From Anabaena cylindrica PCC 7122 (lineage in GTDB: Bacteria; Cyanobacteriota; Cyanobacteriia; Cyanobacteriales; Nostocaceae): a DNA stretch of 64,000 nt. The position numbers and the translations under genes are program-made. Below the pieces are notes generated by a model that worked only from the letters and a program-made list of their open reading frames with translations, was not told the DNA's origin and did not search any database. How positions within the stretch are numbered: the stretch's first letter is position 1; the number at the start of each line of letters is the position of its first letter. The stretch covers positions 4,082,001-4,146,000 of the forward strand of contig NC_019771.1 of the NCBI RefSeq assembly GCF_000317695.1, in the 5' to 3' direction. This document shows positions 8,144 to 16,207 of this stretch, in pieces.

Positions 8144-9763
8144 TTAATTCATTCTTGTCTGATAAACCTTAATGAAACGATTAATACCTTTAAAACGATA
8201 ATCTCCCATTTCCTGAAACTCCGAGCTTTGTGAGAGCATCTTATAAGTAACTTCACTAATCACACATTCACCAGTAGGACAGATTGCTTCCATCCTGGCT
8301 GCTATATTTATGGTTGTTCCTAATGCTGTATAGTCTACTCTTTGGGAACTACCAACATCACCCACAACAGCTTTACCACTATTAATAGCAATGCGTAATT
8401 GTAGAGGTTCGTACCAAAAATTATTAGCATTGAGATTTTGCAGACGATTCAGCATTCCCTTAGCCGCTGCAACAGCAAGGTCGGCATGATCTAGTTGTGT
8501 TTCTGGAGCGCCGAAAAATGCCATAATGCAATCCCCAATATACTTATCTAAAGTACCACCATAAGCAAATACTTCTTGTAGCATTTCCTCAAATAAATTG
8601 TTTAATAATTCAGCAATCTCTGTGGGTGTAAGTCGTTCAGAAATAGCAGTAAATCCCACCAAATCAGCAAACAAAATACTGATTTCACTTTCAGCAGGAG
8701 CCAATCGTCCATTCTTCATGCCTCTAACTGAGATCAACTGCTTTACCACTGCTGGAGAATGATACCGTTCTAGACGGTGACGAATCACCTCTTCAGTTCT
8801 GAGTTTATCTACCAATAACCAACGTTGAACACTAGAAGCAACAATATTTGCTAAAGCTGAAAAAAAGCTCAGTTCTTCCTCACCTTCTTGTTCCCAGCGG
8901 GAAGAATAAAGTTTACCGTCGGCATAAAGAACACCAACCACCTTATTTTCATCCCATAAAGGTACTGCCATGACACTCATAATACCTTTAAATAAAATAC
9001 TAGATTCACCAGAAAAGCGTTCATCAGTTTGAGTGTCAGCACTTTGAATAGCCACTTTATCAGTAAATACTCTTTGGCAAATACTGCGACTAATCCAGTT
9101 ACCATTTAATGGTAAAGTTTTCTGTTGAGAAATATCCTTAGTTGCCGAATTTATTAAATCTAAATAACCAGAACCATCAACATCAATTAATAATGCCAAG
9201 CGTTCCATACCATCTATATAACGAAAAACTACTTCTTGAACTTGAAAAAAAATCTCTTCAATAGATGCTGCTGCACAGAGGTTTTTAGCTATATCTACCA
9301 AATCTTTCAGACGGGCAATAACTTTATCTTTATTATTATTAATGTCATGAATATCACTAGCTTTTATCCATTGCTGTTGGAGTTCTTCAACATCTCGAAA
9401 AATAGTTATTTGTTGACCATTAGGTTCTGTAATTGGTACATATTGAGCGGGTAAATGTGACTCAGTTACGGAAAACATGACTGTCAATCTCACATTACCC
9501 AACCAAATCACATCTCCGTCACTCAACTCTTGGACCGAGGTAACAGGTGTTAGATTTACTTGTGTCCCATTTTTACTACCCATATCCTCGATAACCCACG
9601 TATCATCAATAGTTTTGGCTATGCGGGCGTGTCTACGGGAAACTCCCCCAAAAGGTAAAAACAAGTCGCATTCTGGCAAACGACCGATAATAAATACATC
9701 TTGATTTACTGAAACCGAAGTCTCAGTATTACCCTCTGTTAGGAGTAGTATGAGTTCTGTCAT
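8144..9763 (-). CDS. FHA-GAF-class III adenylate/guanylate cyclase
   Basis: The 539-residue cytoplasmic signalling enzyme has three parts. An N-terminal FHA phosphothreonine-binding domain spans about residues 1-100 (IIGRLPECDLFLP, VSRRHARI, GSKNGTQVN). A GAF sensory domain covers about 145-315 (IFFQVQEVVFRYIDG, MAVPLWDENKVVGVLYADG). A class III nucleotide cyclase domain covers about 350-535. The metal-binding aspartates are in LFADLVGFT and YIGDCIMAFFG, and the purine-contact region is DYTALGTTINIAARMEA, so it looks active and most likely makes cAMP. FHA suggests coupling to Ser/Thr kinases. It is monocistronic. Confidence 0.92.
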   Translation of the reverse strand: MTELILLLTEGNTETSVSVNQDVFIIGRLPECDLFLPFGGVSRRHARIAKTIDDTWVIEDMGSKNGTQVNLTPVTSVQELSDGDVIWLGNVRLTVMFSVTESHLPAQYVPITEPNGQQITIFRDVEELQQQWIKASDIHDINNNKDKVIARLKDLVDIAKNLCAAASIEEIFFQVQEVVFRYIDGMERLALLIDVDGSGYLDLINSATKDISQQKTLPLNGNWISRSICQRVFTDKVAIQSADTQTDERFSGESSILFKGIMSVMAVPLWDENKVVGVLYADGKLYSSRWEQEGEEELSFFSALANIVASSVQRWLLVDKLRTEEVIRHRLERYHSPAVVKQLISVRGMKNGRLAPAESEISILFADLVGFTAISERLTPTEIAELLNNLFEEMLQEVFAYGGTLDKYIGDCIMAFFGAPETQLDHADLAVAAAKGMLNRLQNLNANNFWYEPLQLRIAINSGKAVVGDVGSSQRVDYTALGTTINIAARMEAICPTGECVISEVTYKMLSQSSEFQEMGDYRFKGINRFIKVYQTRMN

Positions 9764-10413
9764 GGGTGTAATACATTTATACGGGCAGTTAGAAACACAA
9801 GTATTAAAGCTAACTTTTTTTCAGAACTTTTACACGTTTAGATATCAGACATCTAGTTGCTACACCAGTTTTAGGGATAAACCAGGCTGGGCTGATTGGT
9901 GTAAGTTATAACATTACCTTTTCTTTATGACACTGTTAACGGCATTACGACAAGTATAGCTGTATTAAATAGTACAATTCTACAAAAGAAATAATTTTAT
10001 AGAGTGGGCATTACCCAGGAGCAAATAAACAGGGGATAGCCTACTCTCAGCCAACTACAACCTTTCCTCTCTGTAGACGTAGCAGGAAGCAGTTTTTCTT
10101 CAGTAAGACAGTACTTTATCTTCTGCCTTAGTTGATAAAAAAGTAGTAACAATTGTTAGTTGGTTGACCATGTTATTACATAAATTAATAATATAAAAAA
10201 GTTGTGATAATTAACTATAGTTAAATAAAACTGCAAGCATTTAATACCACTTCATAACCGGATTTTTTTGTAATTAAAGCTACAAAAATAGATTTTTTGA
10301 ATGTAGTTTAATTTAAATATGCTGGTCTTGGATAATATGTAAGAATTCAGGAGTCAGAAAGAAAAAATAAAGAGGAAAGGGAGAGTTTTTGTATAAATCC
10401 TAATTTTATCTAT
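9764..10413. other. AT-rich gene-free stretch
   Basis: Most of the 1-kb gap between the divergent cyclase and VanZ-family genes has no coding character. A fragment of a dispersed repeat (GAATTCAGGAGTCAG) is visible near 10,344. Promoters for both flanking genes must lie in the gap, but I could not pick out a convincing one. Confidence 0.5.
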
Positions 10414-10515
10414 GTAAGAATTCAGTGTACAGAATTTTTGATATAACAGGGAACTCTTAACAGAAGAGAAAAATATTCTTATTCCTTCTTTATCCTGACT
10501 CATGACTCCTAAATT
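10414..10515. repeat. Dispersed repeat, copy 1
   Basis: About 100 bases here align closely with 15,850-15,961 in the same orientation. Shared blocks include GAGAAAAATATTCTT and TGACTCCTAA. A short minus-strand reading frame through each copy gives similar peptides (RIFFSSV...), but the repeat explains this better than a gene. Confidence 0.7.
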
Positions 10516-10667
10516 ATTACGATAATATTTATTTATCATAGAGGTTCACGACCACTTCACCTACCTGAAAAGTGCTGCACAACAGCTTATATTTACAGTC
10601 AGTCAATTAAAATGTGTTACTTATGACAATACTTTTACTAAAATACCTTCACTCTATAACAATGGGG

Positions 10668-10739
10668 CTATACAAACAAGGGCTACCCTCCTCAAACTCT
10701 CCAGATTTCAGCCCACGAAAGTGGACTTAGTTTGTATAG
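10668..10739. repeat. Structured element with closing stem and GAAA-loop hairpin
   Basis: CTATACAAAC at 10,668-10,677 pairs with its complement at 10,730-10,739. The enclosed segment holds CCAC-GAAA-GTGG, a small GNRA tetraloop hairpin. It lies 45 bases before the VanZ-family start, so it could be part of the leader. It resembles a dispersed structured element common in Nostoc genomes, so it may not be specific to this gene. Confidence 0.55.
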
Positions 10740-10783
10740 TCCGATAGTTTGATTCTGTAGGTCTTTTAAAAATTGGCAAAGGT

Positions 10784-12319
10784 ATGATTATGACTCAAGA
10801 TAAAAATCGAAAACATTTCTGTGTAAAATTATATCTAGTAAATTTGCTATTTGTAGTATTTAGCATTTTGGTAGTATCTGTAGCTACACTTTACCCGTTT
10901 AATTTTTCATTACCTCAGAGTTTTTCTAGATCTGAATTTTTTGCTAGTTTTAACAACGCCAGTTCTTTTCAAGATCAGGTAAATAATGTTTTATTATTTA
11001 TGCCTTTGGGTTTTTGTTGTGCTAATTTACTACATCAATTGAAAATCAAACCAGCATTAAAAATTACTATAGTTTTTCTGCTGAGTGCTGCTTTATCTTC
11101 AACAGTCGAAGTTTTGCAAATATTTATTTCTTCAAGAACTCCAACTCCAGCAGATATCTTCAATAATACCTTTGGAGGATGTTTGGGTTTTGCAGTTTTT
11201 TATCTCTGGAATTATCAAAGTCTAAGTAGAAGCTTTTTGCAACTTCAAACTGGTAGTTTGAAACAATTAAATCAACGAATCACAGGCTTGATTTTAGCTT
11301 ATATATTTTTAATTATACTGATTTCATCTATCTGGCAAAGCACAACAAACTTAAATAATTGGGATTTCAATTATCCGTTGATACTTGGTAATGAAAGGAC
11401 AGGAGATCGACCTTGGCAAGGATATATTTCAGAACTTTATATTACTGATAAAGCAATATCAAATTATGAAGTAAGCAGAGGTTTAAATGATGCTAATTAC
11501 TTTTCGAGCATCGGTAATTCTCTTTTAGCTAGTTATCAATTAGATAATAAATGTTGTGGTCAGGAAAAACAAGGAAATTCACCAAAACTATTATGGAAGG
11601 GAAAGCCTACAAATATACGGGAGGGTAAAGGCGTTTTTTTGAGTTCTAGCCAGTGGTTACAAACAGCCAAGCCTGTAAAAAATATCAGTAAAAATATCAG
11701 TAAAAAATCTGAATTTACTCTAAGTACTACTCTTGCAACTAACAATATTCAACAGACGGGGCCAGGGCGAATAATTTCCATCTCTAATAATTATTTGCGG
11801 CGTAATTTGACTCTTTCGCAACAAAAAGATTCTCTAGAATTAAGGTTGAGAACACCAATTACTGGGGAAAATGGCACAGATTTACAATTGATGATTCCCA
11901 ATGTTTTTACAGACAAGGAATTTCACCAAATTCTCATGACATATTCTAGAGGAACCATTCAAGTCTATATAGATAATAGACAACGTTCTTACTCTTTCAA
12001 TTTATTAGAATTGATTCCCCTTCATCAAAAAGTATTTTATTACGCTCTGACTTTTATTCCGTTGGGTGCAGTTTTAGCTTTGCTGAGTCTTTTTACCAAA
12101 AATAGGGTGATATTATCTCAGATATTGGTTCCTAGTGGCATTTTATTACCTTCTGTCATATTGGAAGTTATTTTGATAAATGAAAGTGATAAAAGCCTAA
12201 GTTGGAAAAACATTTTACTAGGAATATTATTTACATCAGGAACAATGCTAATTTTGAAAATGCGAGCAAATAGCTTAAAAGTCAGGAGTTCGGAGTTCGG
12301 AGTTCGGAGTTCGGAGTGA
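10784..12319 (+). CDS. VanZ-like membrane protein with LamG/concanavalin-like domain
   Basis: The 511-residue protein has an N-terminal VanZ-like membrane part with four helices in residues 1-145 (LVNLLFVVFSILVVSVATLYPF, VNNVLLFMPLGF, STVEVLQIF, TPADIFNNTFGG). A further helix follows near 170-190. A large extracytoplasmic region of about 190-405 reads like a LamG/concanavalin-type sandwich (YISELYITDKAIS, GKGVFLSSSQWLQT, FHQILMTYSRGTIQVYIDN). Further membrane helices close the protein (about 415-495). The last residues are coded by an intergenic-type heptamer repeat, so the natural C-terminus may have been extended. Function is unknown; VanZ itself gives low-level teicoplanin resistance in enterococci. 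An alternative ATG lies two codons downstream. Confidence 0.85.
   Translation: MIMTQDKNRKHFCVKLYLVNLLFVVFSILVVSVATLYPFNFSLPQSFSRSEFFASFNNASSFQDQVNNVLLFMPLGFCCANLLHQLKIKPALKITIVFLLSAALSSTVEVLQIFISSRTPTPADIFNNTFGGCLGFAVFYLWNYQSLSRSFLQLQTGSLKQLNQRITGLILAYIFLIILISSIWQSTTNLNNWDFNYPLILGNERTGDRPWQGYISELYITDKAISNYEVSRGLNDANYFSSIGNSLLASYQLDNKCCGQEKQGNSPKLLWKGKPTNIREGKGVFLSSSQWLQTAKPVKNISKNISKKSEFTLSTTLATNNIQQTGPGRIISISNNYLRRNLTLSQQKDSLELRLRTPITGENGTDLQLMIPNVFTDKEFHQILMTYSRGTIQVYIDNRQRSYSFNLLELIPLHQKVFYYALTFIPLGAVLALLSLFTKNRVILSQILVPSGILLPSVILEVILINESDKSLSWKNILLGILFTSGTMLILKMRANSLKVRSSEFGVRSSE
12285..12317. repeat. Heptameric repeat (AGTTCGG) inside the 3' end of a coding frame
   Basis: Four or more copies of AGTTCGG/GGAGTTC encode the tail SSEFGVRSSE of the VanZ-LamG protein, with the stop codon at the repeat edge. 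The same unit is at 818-850. Confidence 0.85.
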
Positions 12320-12406
12320 AAGCCACTTGCTATTTGATAGCACAGGGTGAGGTATGCCATATCTTAATTTTCATTTTGTACCTTATTTATTGATAATCTA
12401 TTGTCA

Positions 12407-13288
12407 TTATTGAGGTGGAGCTTCTAAAGGTATACTGCCTAAAAGTCCCTTGCGAAAATCGGTGATGAGAGTTCTTGCTGCACGTTCTACATCTCCTTTG
12501 TAGCGATGTTCTGCTAAGACTTGCAAATATTCTTCACCTGTATGAATAATGGAGTCAACTTCGTAGCGTGAAAGTAAGGGGTGTGCTGGCAATAAATGAG
12601 GGTGGGTTTCTTGAAGTTGGTTAACGATATCTACAAATGCTGCGGCTATGAGTTGATTATCGTAAGAGGCTTCACCAATATCATCACAAATGGCTAATTT
12701 GACTGCTGCGTCTTGATTTTCCATTCTGGAGGGAATGACACCGGGAGCATCTAGTAGTTGTAATTGATCGGAAATTCGCACCCAACGCAGTTGACGAGTG
12801 ACTCCAGGACGCGCTTCACTAGCAACTACTCGTTTGCCTAAGAGACGGTTAATTAATGCTGATTTACCGACGTTAGGAAAACCTATGACGACAGCACGGA
12901 CTGCGCGGGGTAACATTCCTCGATCTTTTCTGCGTTGATTAAGTGCTATTCCTGCGGCTTGTGCGGCTTTGGTGATAGCTGTGATACCTTGACCGTGTTG
13001 AGCATTGGTAAAGTAGGGGATTTGTTCTTGGTTTTTAAACCAGTCTGTCCAGTGCGATCGCACTTGTGGCAATATCATATCTAATCGGTTAATCACCAAT
13101 ATCCTTGACTTATCCCCCACCCATTCATTCATTTGCGGATGGTTTGTAGCTAAGGGAATACGAGCATCTCTCACTTCTAAAATCACATCTACCCGTTTTA
13201 GCTGTTCTTTGAGATTTTTTTCAGCTTTGGCAATGTGACCGGGATACCATTGAATCAGATTTAATTTGTAGTTTTGAGTTATTGACAT
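12407..13288 (-). CDS. ylqF: Ribosome biogenesis GTPase YlqF/RbgA
   Basis: This circularly permuted GTPase helps late assembly of the 50S ribosomal subunit in the cytoplasm. The motif order G4-G5-G1-G2-G3 is visible: IQWYPGHIAKAEKNLKEQL at the N-terminus, G4 as NRLDM, G1 as GFPNVGKSALINRLLGKR, and G3 as DAPGVIP. A helical C-terminal ANTAR-like extension completes 293 residues, normal for RbgA. G4 reads NRLD rather than the common NKxD, as in several cyanobacterial members. It is followed on the same strand, with no obvious ribosome site, by no other gene of the pathway. The upstream VOC gene is 47 bases away in the same orientation. Confidence 0.94.
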   Translation of the reverse strand: MSITQNYKLNLIQWYPGHIAKAEKNLKEQLKRVDVILEVRDARIPLATNHPQMNEWVGDKSRILVINRLDMILPQVRSHWTDWFKNQEQIPYFTNAQHGQGITAITKAAQAAGIALNQRRKDRGMLPRAVRAVVIGFPNVGKSALINRLLGKRVVASEARPGVTRQLRWVRISDQLQLLDAPGVIPSRMENQDAAVKLAICDDIGEASYDNQLIAAAFVDIVNQLQETHPHLLPAHPLLSRYEVDSIIHTGEEYLQVLAEHRYKGDVERAARTLITDFRKGLLGSIPLEAPPQ

Positions 13289-13335
13289 TGGGGAATTGGG
13301 GAATGGGGAACTGGGAACTGATAATTATTTCTCAG

Positions 13336-13725
13336 TTACCGATGATGAGATTGATGTAAAATTAAGCGGTTGCCGTCAGGGTCGTAGGCATAAACTTCTT
13401 GACCGTGGGAAGCGGTAGAAATGCCTCCTGGAGGGGGATAGCCTAAAGATTGTAGGTGATTTATGGCATTTTCTAAATTACTCACTTCTAAACACAAACT
13501 AAGCGGACTTTTAGTATTTACTGCAAATTCTGCTTCATTATCTTTTTTGGGTTTAAAAATACCTAAGCTGAGGTTTGAGACTTGAAACTCAGCATAGACG
13601 TTGGAAATGAGGTTTTTTGGTTCTTGTTCTAGTAGCTGAATATAAAAATTCACCAAATTATCAAAATTTATCGTGGCAATGGTGATGGATATATCATTAT
13701 ATTGCATATTTATTTTTAGGGACAT
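13336..13725 (-). CDS. VOC (glyoxalase/bleomycin-resistance-like) family protein
   Basis: The 129-residue protein has one vicinal-oxygen-chelate fold unit. The N-terminal half (ISITIATINFDNLVNFYIQLL, EFQVSNLSLGIFKP) and the C-terminal half (SPLSLCLEVSNLENAINHL, GQEVYAYDPDGNRLILHQ) form paired beta-alpha-beta-beta-beta modules. The typical DPDGN turn is present. The substrate cannot be told; members range from glyoxalases to antibiotic-binding proteins. An in-frame ATG six codons downstream (MQYNDISI) is an equally plausible start. It sits immediately upstream of ylqF on the same strand. Confidence 0.85.
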   Translation of the reverse strand: MSLKINMQYNDISITIATINFDNLVNFYIQLLEQEPKNLISNVYAEFQVSNLSLGIFKPKKDNEAEFAVNTKSPLSLCLEVSNLENAINHLQSLGYPPPGGISTASHGQEVYAYDPDGNRLILHQSHHR

Positions 13726-13798
13726 CCAAACGGAAGAATTCAGGAGTCAGAATCATATATAATATCGTGTCTGCCTAATCACTTACGATAAAATATCT

Positions 13799-13867
13799 GT
13801 GTCATACTGAGCGGAACGTAGTGCAGCGAAGTATCTCGGAGATTCTTCACTTCGTTCAGAATGACAC
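13799..13867. repeat. Dispersed hairpin repeat (69 bp)
   Basis: GTGTCAT at 13,799-13,805 and ATGACAC at 13,861-13,867 close a 69-base element with a GCAGCGAAGTATCTCGGAGA-type core. It lies between the VOC gene and the Uma2 gene. It looks like a non-autonomous dispersed element. Confidence 0.7.
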
Positions 13868-13908
13868 TTTTAATCCGTTTTTAGTATATCAGAAAAACAT
13901 AATTATTT

Positions 13909-14643
13909 CTAAATTGTATCTGGGTCAATTCCTAATTCTCGCAGTTTTGCTGCTAAACGTTCCGATTTTTGTTTTTCTTGTTCAGCAAATTCTTCAGGAG
14001 TGAGGATGATTAATCCTTCATTTGTAAAATAGCGCAATTTATTTTCATGAATACCTAAATATAAACTTAACTGCTGACTCCATAACCAACCTTGATTGTT
14101 AAATTCTAGAGGTTGATAAGTACCACCAACTAAAATAAAGCCAGCAAATTCTAAATTATTGGGGTCAAACCAAAAATATTCAGGGGTGCGAAAAATATCT
14201 TGATAAATTTGTTTTTTTAACCCTTTATCAATTGATACGCTTGCATCTGAAATCAATTCAATAATTATATTAGGATATTTACCATCTTCTTGCCAAACAA
14301 CCCAACTTTTACGAGGATGGCGTTCTGCATTTTTGACTACAAAAAAATCTGGGCCACGAAAGTCTTCTGATTTAGGCTGACGGGAACTGTAATAAACAGT
14401 TAAATTACCAGAAGCGTAAAAATCATTGCGGTTTCCCCACCACAATTCTAAACATTGCAACAGCAGAATTATCTGGCGTAAATGTGAATCACTTTCTAAT
14501 GGTGGTTCATTACTTTCTAACTCTTTAGTCGGAAAAATTACATCTCTTGGGAGTTCAAAATCTAATGGTGGTTCATCACTATATAAGTCTCCAGTCGGAA
14601 AAATTGCATCTTGTGGGAGTTCAAAATCTTGGGAGATAGACAT
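13909..14643 (-). CDS. Uma2 family (DUF820) endonuclease-like protein
   Basis: The 244-residue protein has a Uma2/DUF820 domain at about residues 50-210, a PD-(D/E)XK-type fold very abundant in cyanobacteria. GPDFFVV and IIIELISDAS supply the acidic residues, followed by KGLKKQIYQD and EYFWFDP. The C-terminal tail FAEQEKQKSERLAAKLRELG is a short coiled coil typical of the family. The N-terminus carries two tandem 22-residue units (DFELPQDAIFPTG... and DFELPRDVIFPTK...), a duplication of 66 bases. Function is unknown; a nuclease role rests on the fold only. It is monocistronic. Confidence 0.87.
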   Translation of the reverse strand: MSISQDFELPQDAIFPTGDLYSDEPPLDFELPRDVIFPTKELESNEPPLESDSHLRQIILLLQCLELWWGNRNDFYASGNLTVYYSSRQPKSEDFRGPDFFVVKNAERHPRKSWVVWQEDGKYPNIIIELISDASVSIDKGLKKQIYQDIFRTPEYFWFDPNNLEFAGFILVGGTYQPLEFNNQGWLWSQQLSLYLGIHENKLRYFTNEGLIILTPEEFAEQEKQKSERLAAKLRELGIDPDTI

Positions 14644-14724
14644 AGCAGTAAATTTGAGGATATTTTAATTTTAGAGTAGCACGGAGAACTTACAAATTTT
14701 TCAATCCGTACTTATCAGTATACC

Positions 14725-15531
14725 CTATGCGTAATATTGAGACATAAACTTATCAGTAATAGTCCAGAGATGATCATCTAATTTAGTAAAAATCCATTCT
14801 GCAATATCTTCTGGAACACCACTATAAAATGGTTCGGCAATACTACCTGTAATACAAGCAATAGTGCCACTGTCTCCACCAATAGAAATAGCGTTACGAA
14901 TTGCATCTTCAAAATCAGTTGATTCTAAAAAAGCAATAATTGCTTGAGGAACAGAACCTTGACAGGACATATCATATTCATAACTAGGTCTAATTTCGTC
15001 TAAGGTTTGCTCTAAGTTATAACCAAAAGTCTTTTGGATATAGGATTTGATGGTAGTTTTATCATGGCCAGTACGGGCTAAAAAGATAGATGCGGCTGTT
15101 GCTTGTGCGCCTTTAATACCTTCAGGGTGGTCATGGGTAACTTCTGCACAATGTTTTGCTTCTTCTAAGACAATATCTAGGTTATCAAATGCAGATGCTA
15201 TGGGACTAACACGCATAGCTGAACCATTACCCCAACTATTGTACGGTTCGGTACTACCGGAATCTGCCCATTTCATAAAGTGATTACCATAATTAGCATG
15301 GGGATATTCACCGTAATAAGATTTGAATTGCTGAATATATTGGAATTTATCAATATACTTGGTTTTGTCAGGGAATTCGTCTGCGTTGAGAATAACTTCT
15401 GCCACTGCCAGGGTTAATATTGTATCATCGGTGAAATGACATCTATCATCGAAAAGGGGAAAGTCCTTAGTTTTAATATTGTTAAACTCATAGATTGAGC
15501 CAATAATATCACCTGCGATCGCACCCAGCAT
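14725..15531 (-). CDS. ADP-ribosylglycohydrolase (DraG-like) family protein
   Basis: The 268-residue soluble protein belongs to the DraG/ARH family, which removes ADP-ribose from proteins or other targets using a dinuclear Mg or Mn site. Metal-binding motifs are visible: GAIAGDIIGSIYE at the N-terminus, HFTDDTILTLA near residue 33, and GGDSGTIACITGSIAEPFYSG near residue 215. The central NGSAMRVSPIA and THDHPEGIKGAQA motifs are also present. The start is MLGAIAGD, the family's usual beginning. No dinitrogenase reductase genes are nearby, so the target need not be nitrogenase. A macro-domain protein occurs elsewhere in the window. Confidence 0.92.
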   Translation of the reverse strand: MLGAIAGDIIGSIYEFNNIKTKDFPLFDDRCHFTDDTILTLAVAEVILNADEFPDKTKYIDKFQYIQQFKSYYGEYPHANYGNHFMKWADSGSTEPYNSWGNGSAMRVSPIASAFDNLDIVLEEAKHCAEVTHDHPEGIKGAQATAASIFLARTGHDKTTIKSYIQKTFGYNLEQTLDEIRPSYEYDMSCQGSVPQAIIAFLESTDFEDAIRNAISIGGDSGTIACITGSIAEPFYSGVPEDIAEWIFTKLDDHLWTITDKFMSQYYA

Positions 15532-15849
15532 ACTTAATCTCCAAGCTGTAAATAATATTTAAGTTAGTTTTTCCAGATTGATAACAGCGTTTCTGGTTCT
15601 TTTTCCCCAGAATGCTGACTCTTAACTAGTAAAACATTACCTCCAGACTAATGCACCTGCAAATTCCCTGACTGAATAGGTGCAATATACACTAAATACT
15701 TCTCACTCAGGACTAGCTTCACTAATACGTGTAACCGGAATTTCTGGACTAAAAATTACTCTGGCTTGCGTATTTTCTCTTGCACTTCTCTTGGTATTTT
15801 ATAACGAGTTGTAGCAAGTAATAATACCATAATATCTGTCTGTTTTACA
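15532..15849. other. Gene-free stretch
   Basis: This AT-rich stretch lies upstream of the ADP-ribosylglycohydrolase. I see no gene, hairpin terminator or tRNA in it. It leads into the second copy of the dispersed repeat. Confidence 0.5.
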
Positions 15850-15961
15850 GTAAGGATTCAGGACACAGAATGTTTGATATGGCAGGGAACAGGTAACGGA
15901 AGAGAAAAATATTCTTCTTTCTTCCTTTTTCCTTCCTTCTCCTGACTCCTGACTCCTAATT
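15850..15961. repeat. Dispersed repeat, copy 2
   Basis: This copy aligns with 10,414-10,515, with a few extra TTCCTT-type bases expanding its pyrimidine tract. Sequence up to 16,207 after it is AT-rich, without recognisable features apart from the aldolase start. Confidence 0.7.
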
Positions 15962-16207
15962 TGGGTAAAACTTCTAGAAAATTGCTGCTTTTTTTCCATT
16001 AAAAAAATATGGATTAGATATAGATGCCGATAGGCTTCCTGCTGGTCACTCACTGCAAAGATGCAAAAGAAGAATAATATATGTCTATAGATAGTGGGCA
16101 AAATTATAATTCAATATATCAAATAGTATTAGTGTCTAAGAAATAAATTTTTTACTGTACAGGTTAAAAAATAGACTTTGACTACCCATAAAAATTACCT
16201 AAATCCC

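Noticed and set aside
8003..8233. Plus-strand frame of 76 codons with NYELRI repeats
   Set aside because: It is the translation of the ATTACGA heptamer repeat and overlaps the cyclase gene.
10354..10539. Minus-strand reading frame of 61 codons
   Set aside because: It runs through a dispersed repeat and resembles the frame in the other copy; no ribosome site or motif.
15799..16101. Minus-strand reading frame of 100 codons
   Set aside because: It covers the second copy of the same dispersed repeat, with low-complexity RKKEERR sequence; similarity is explained by the DNA repeat.
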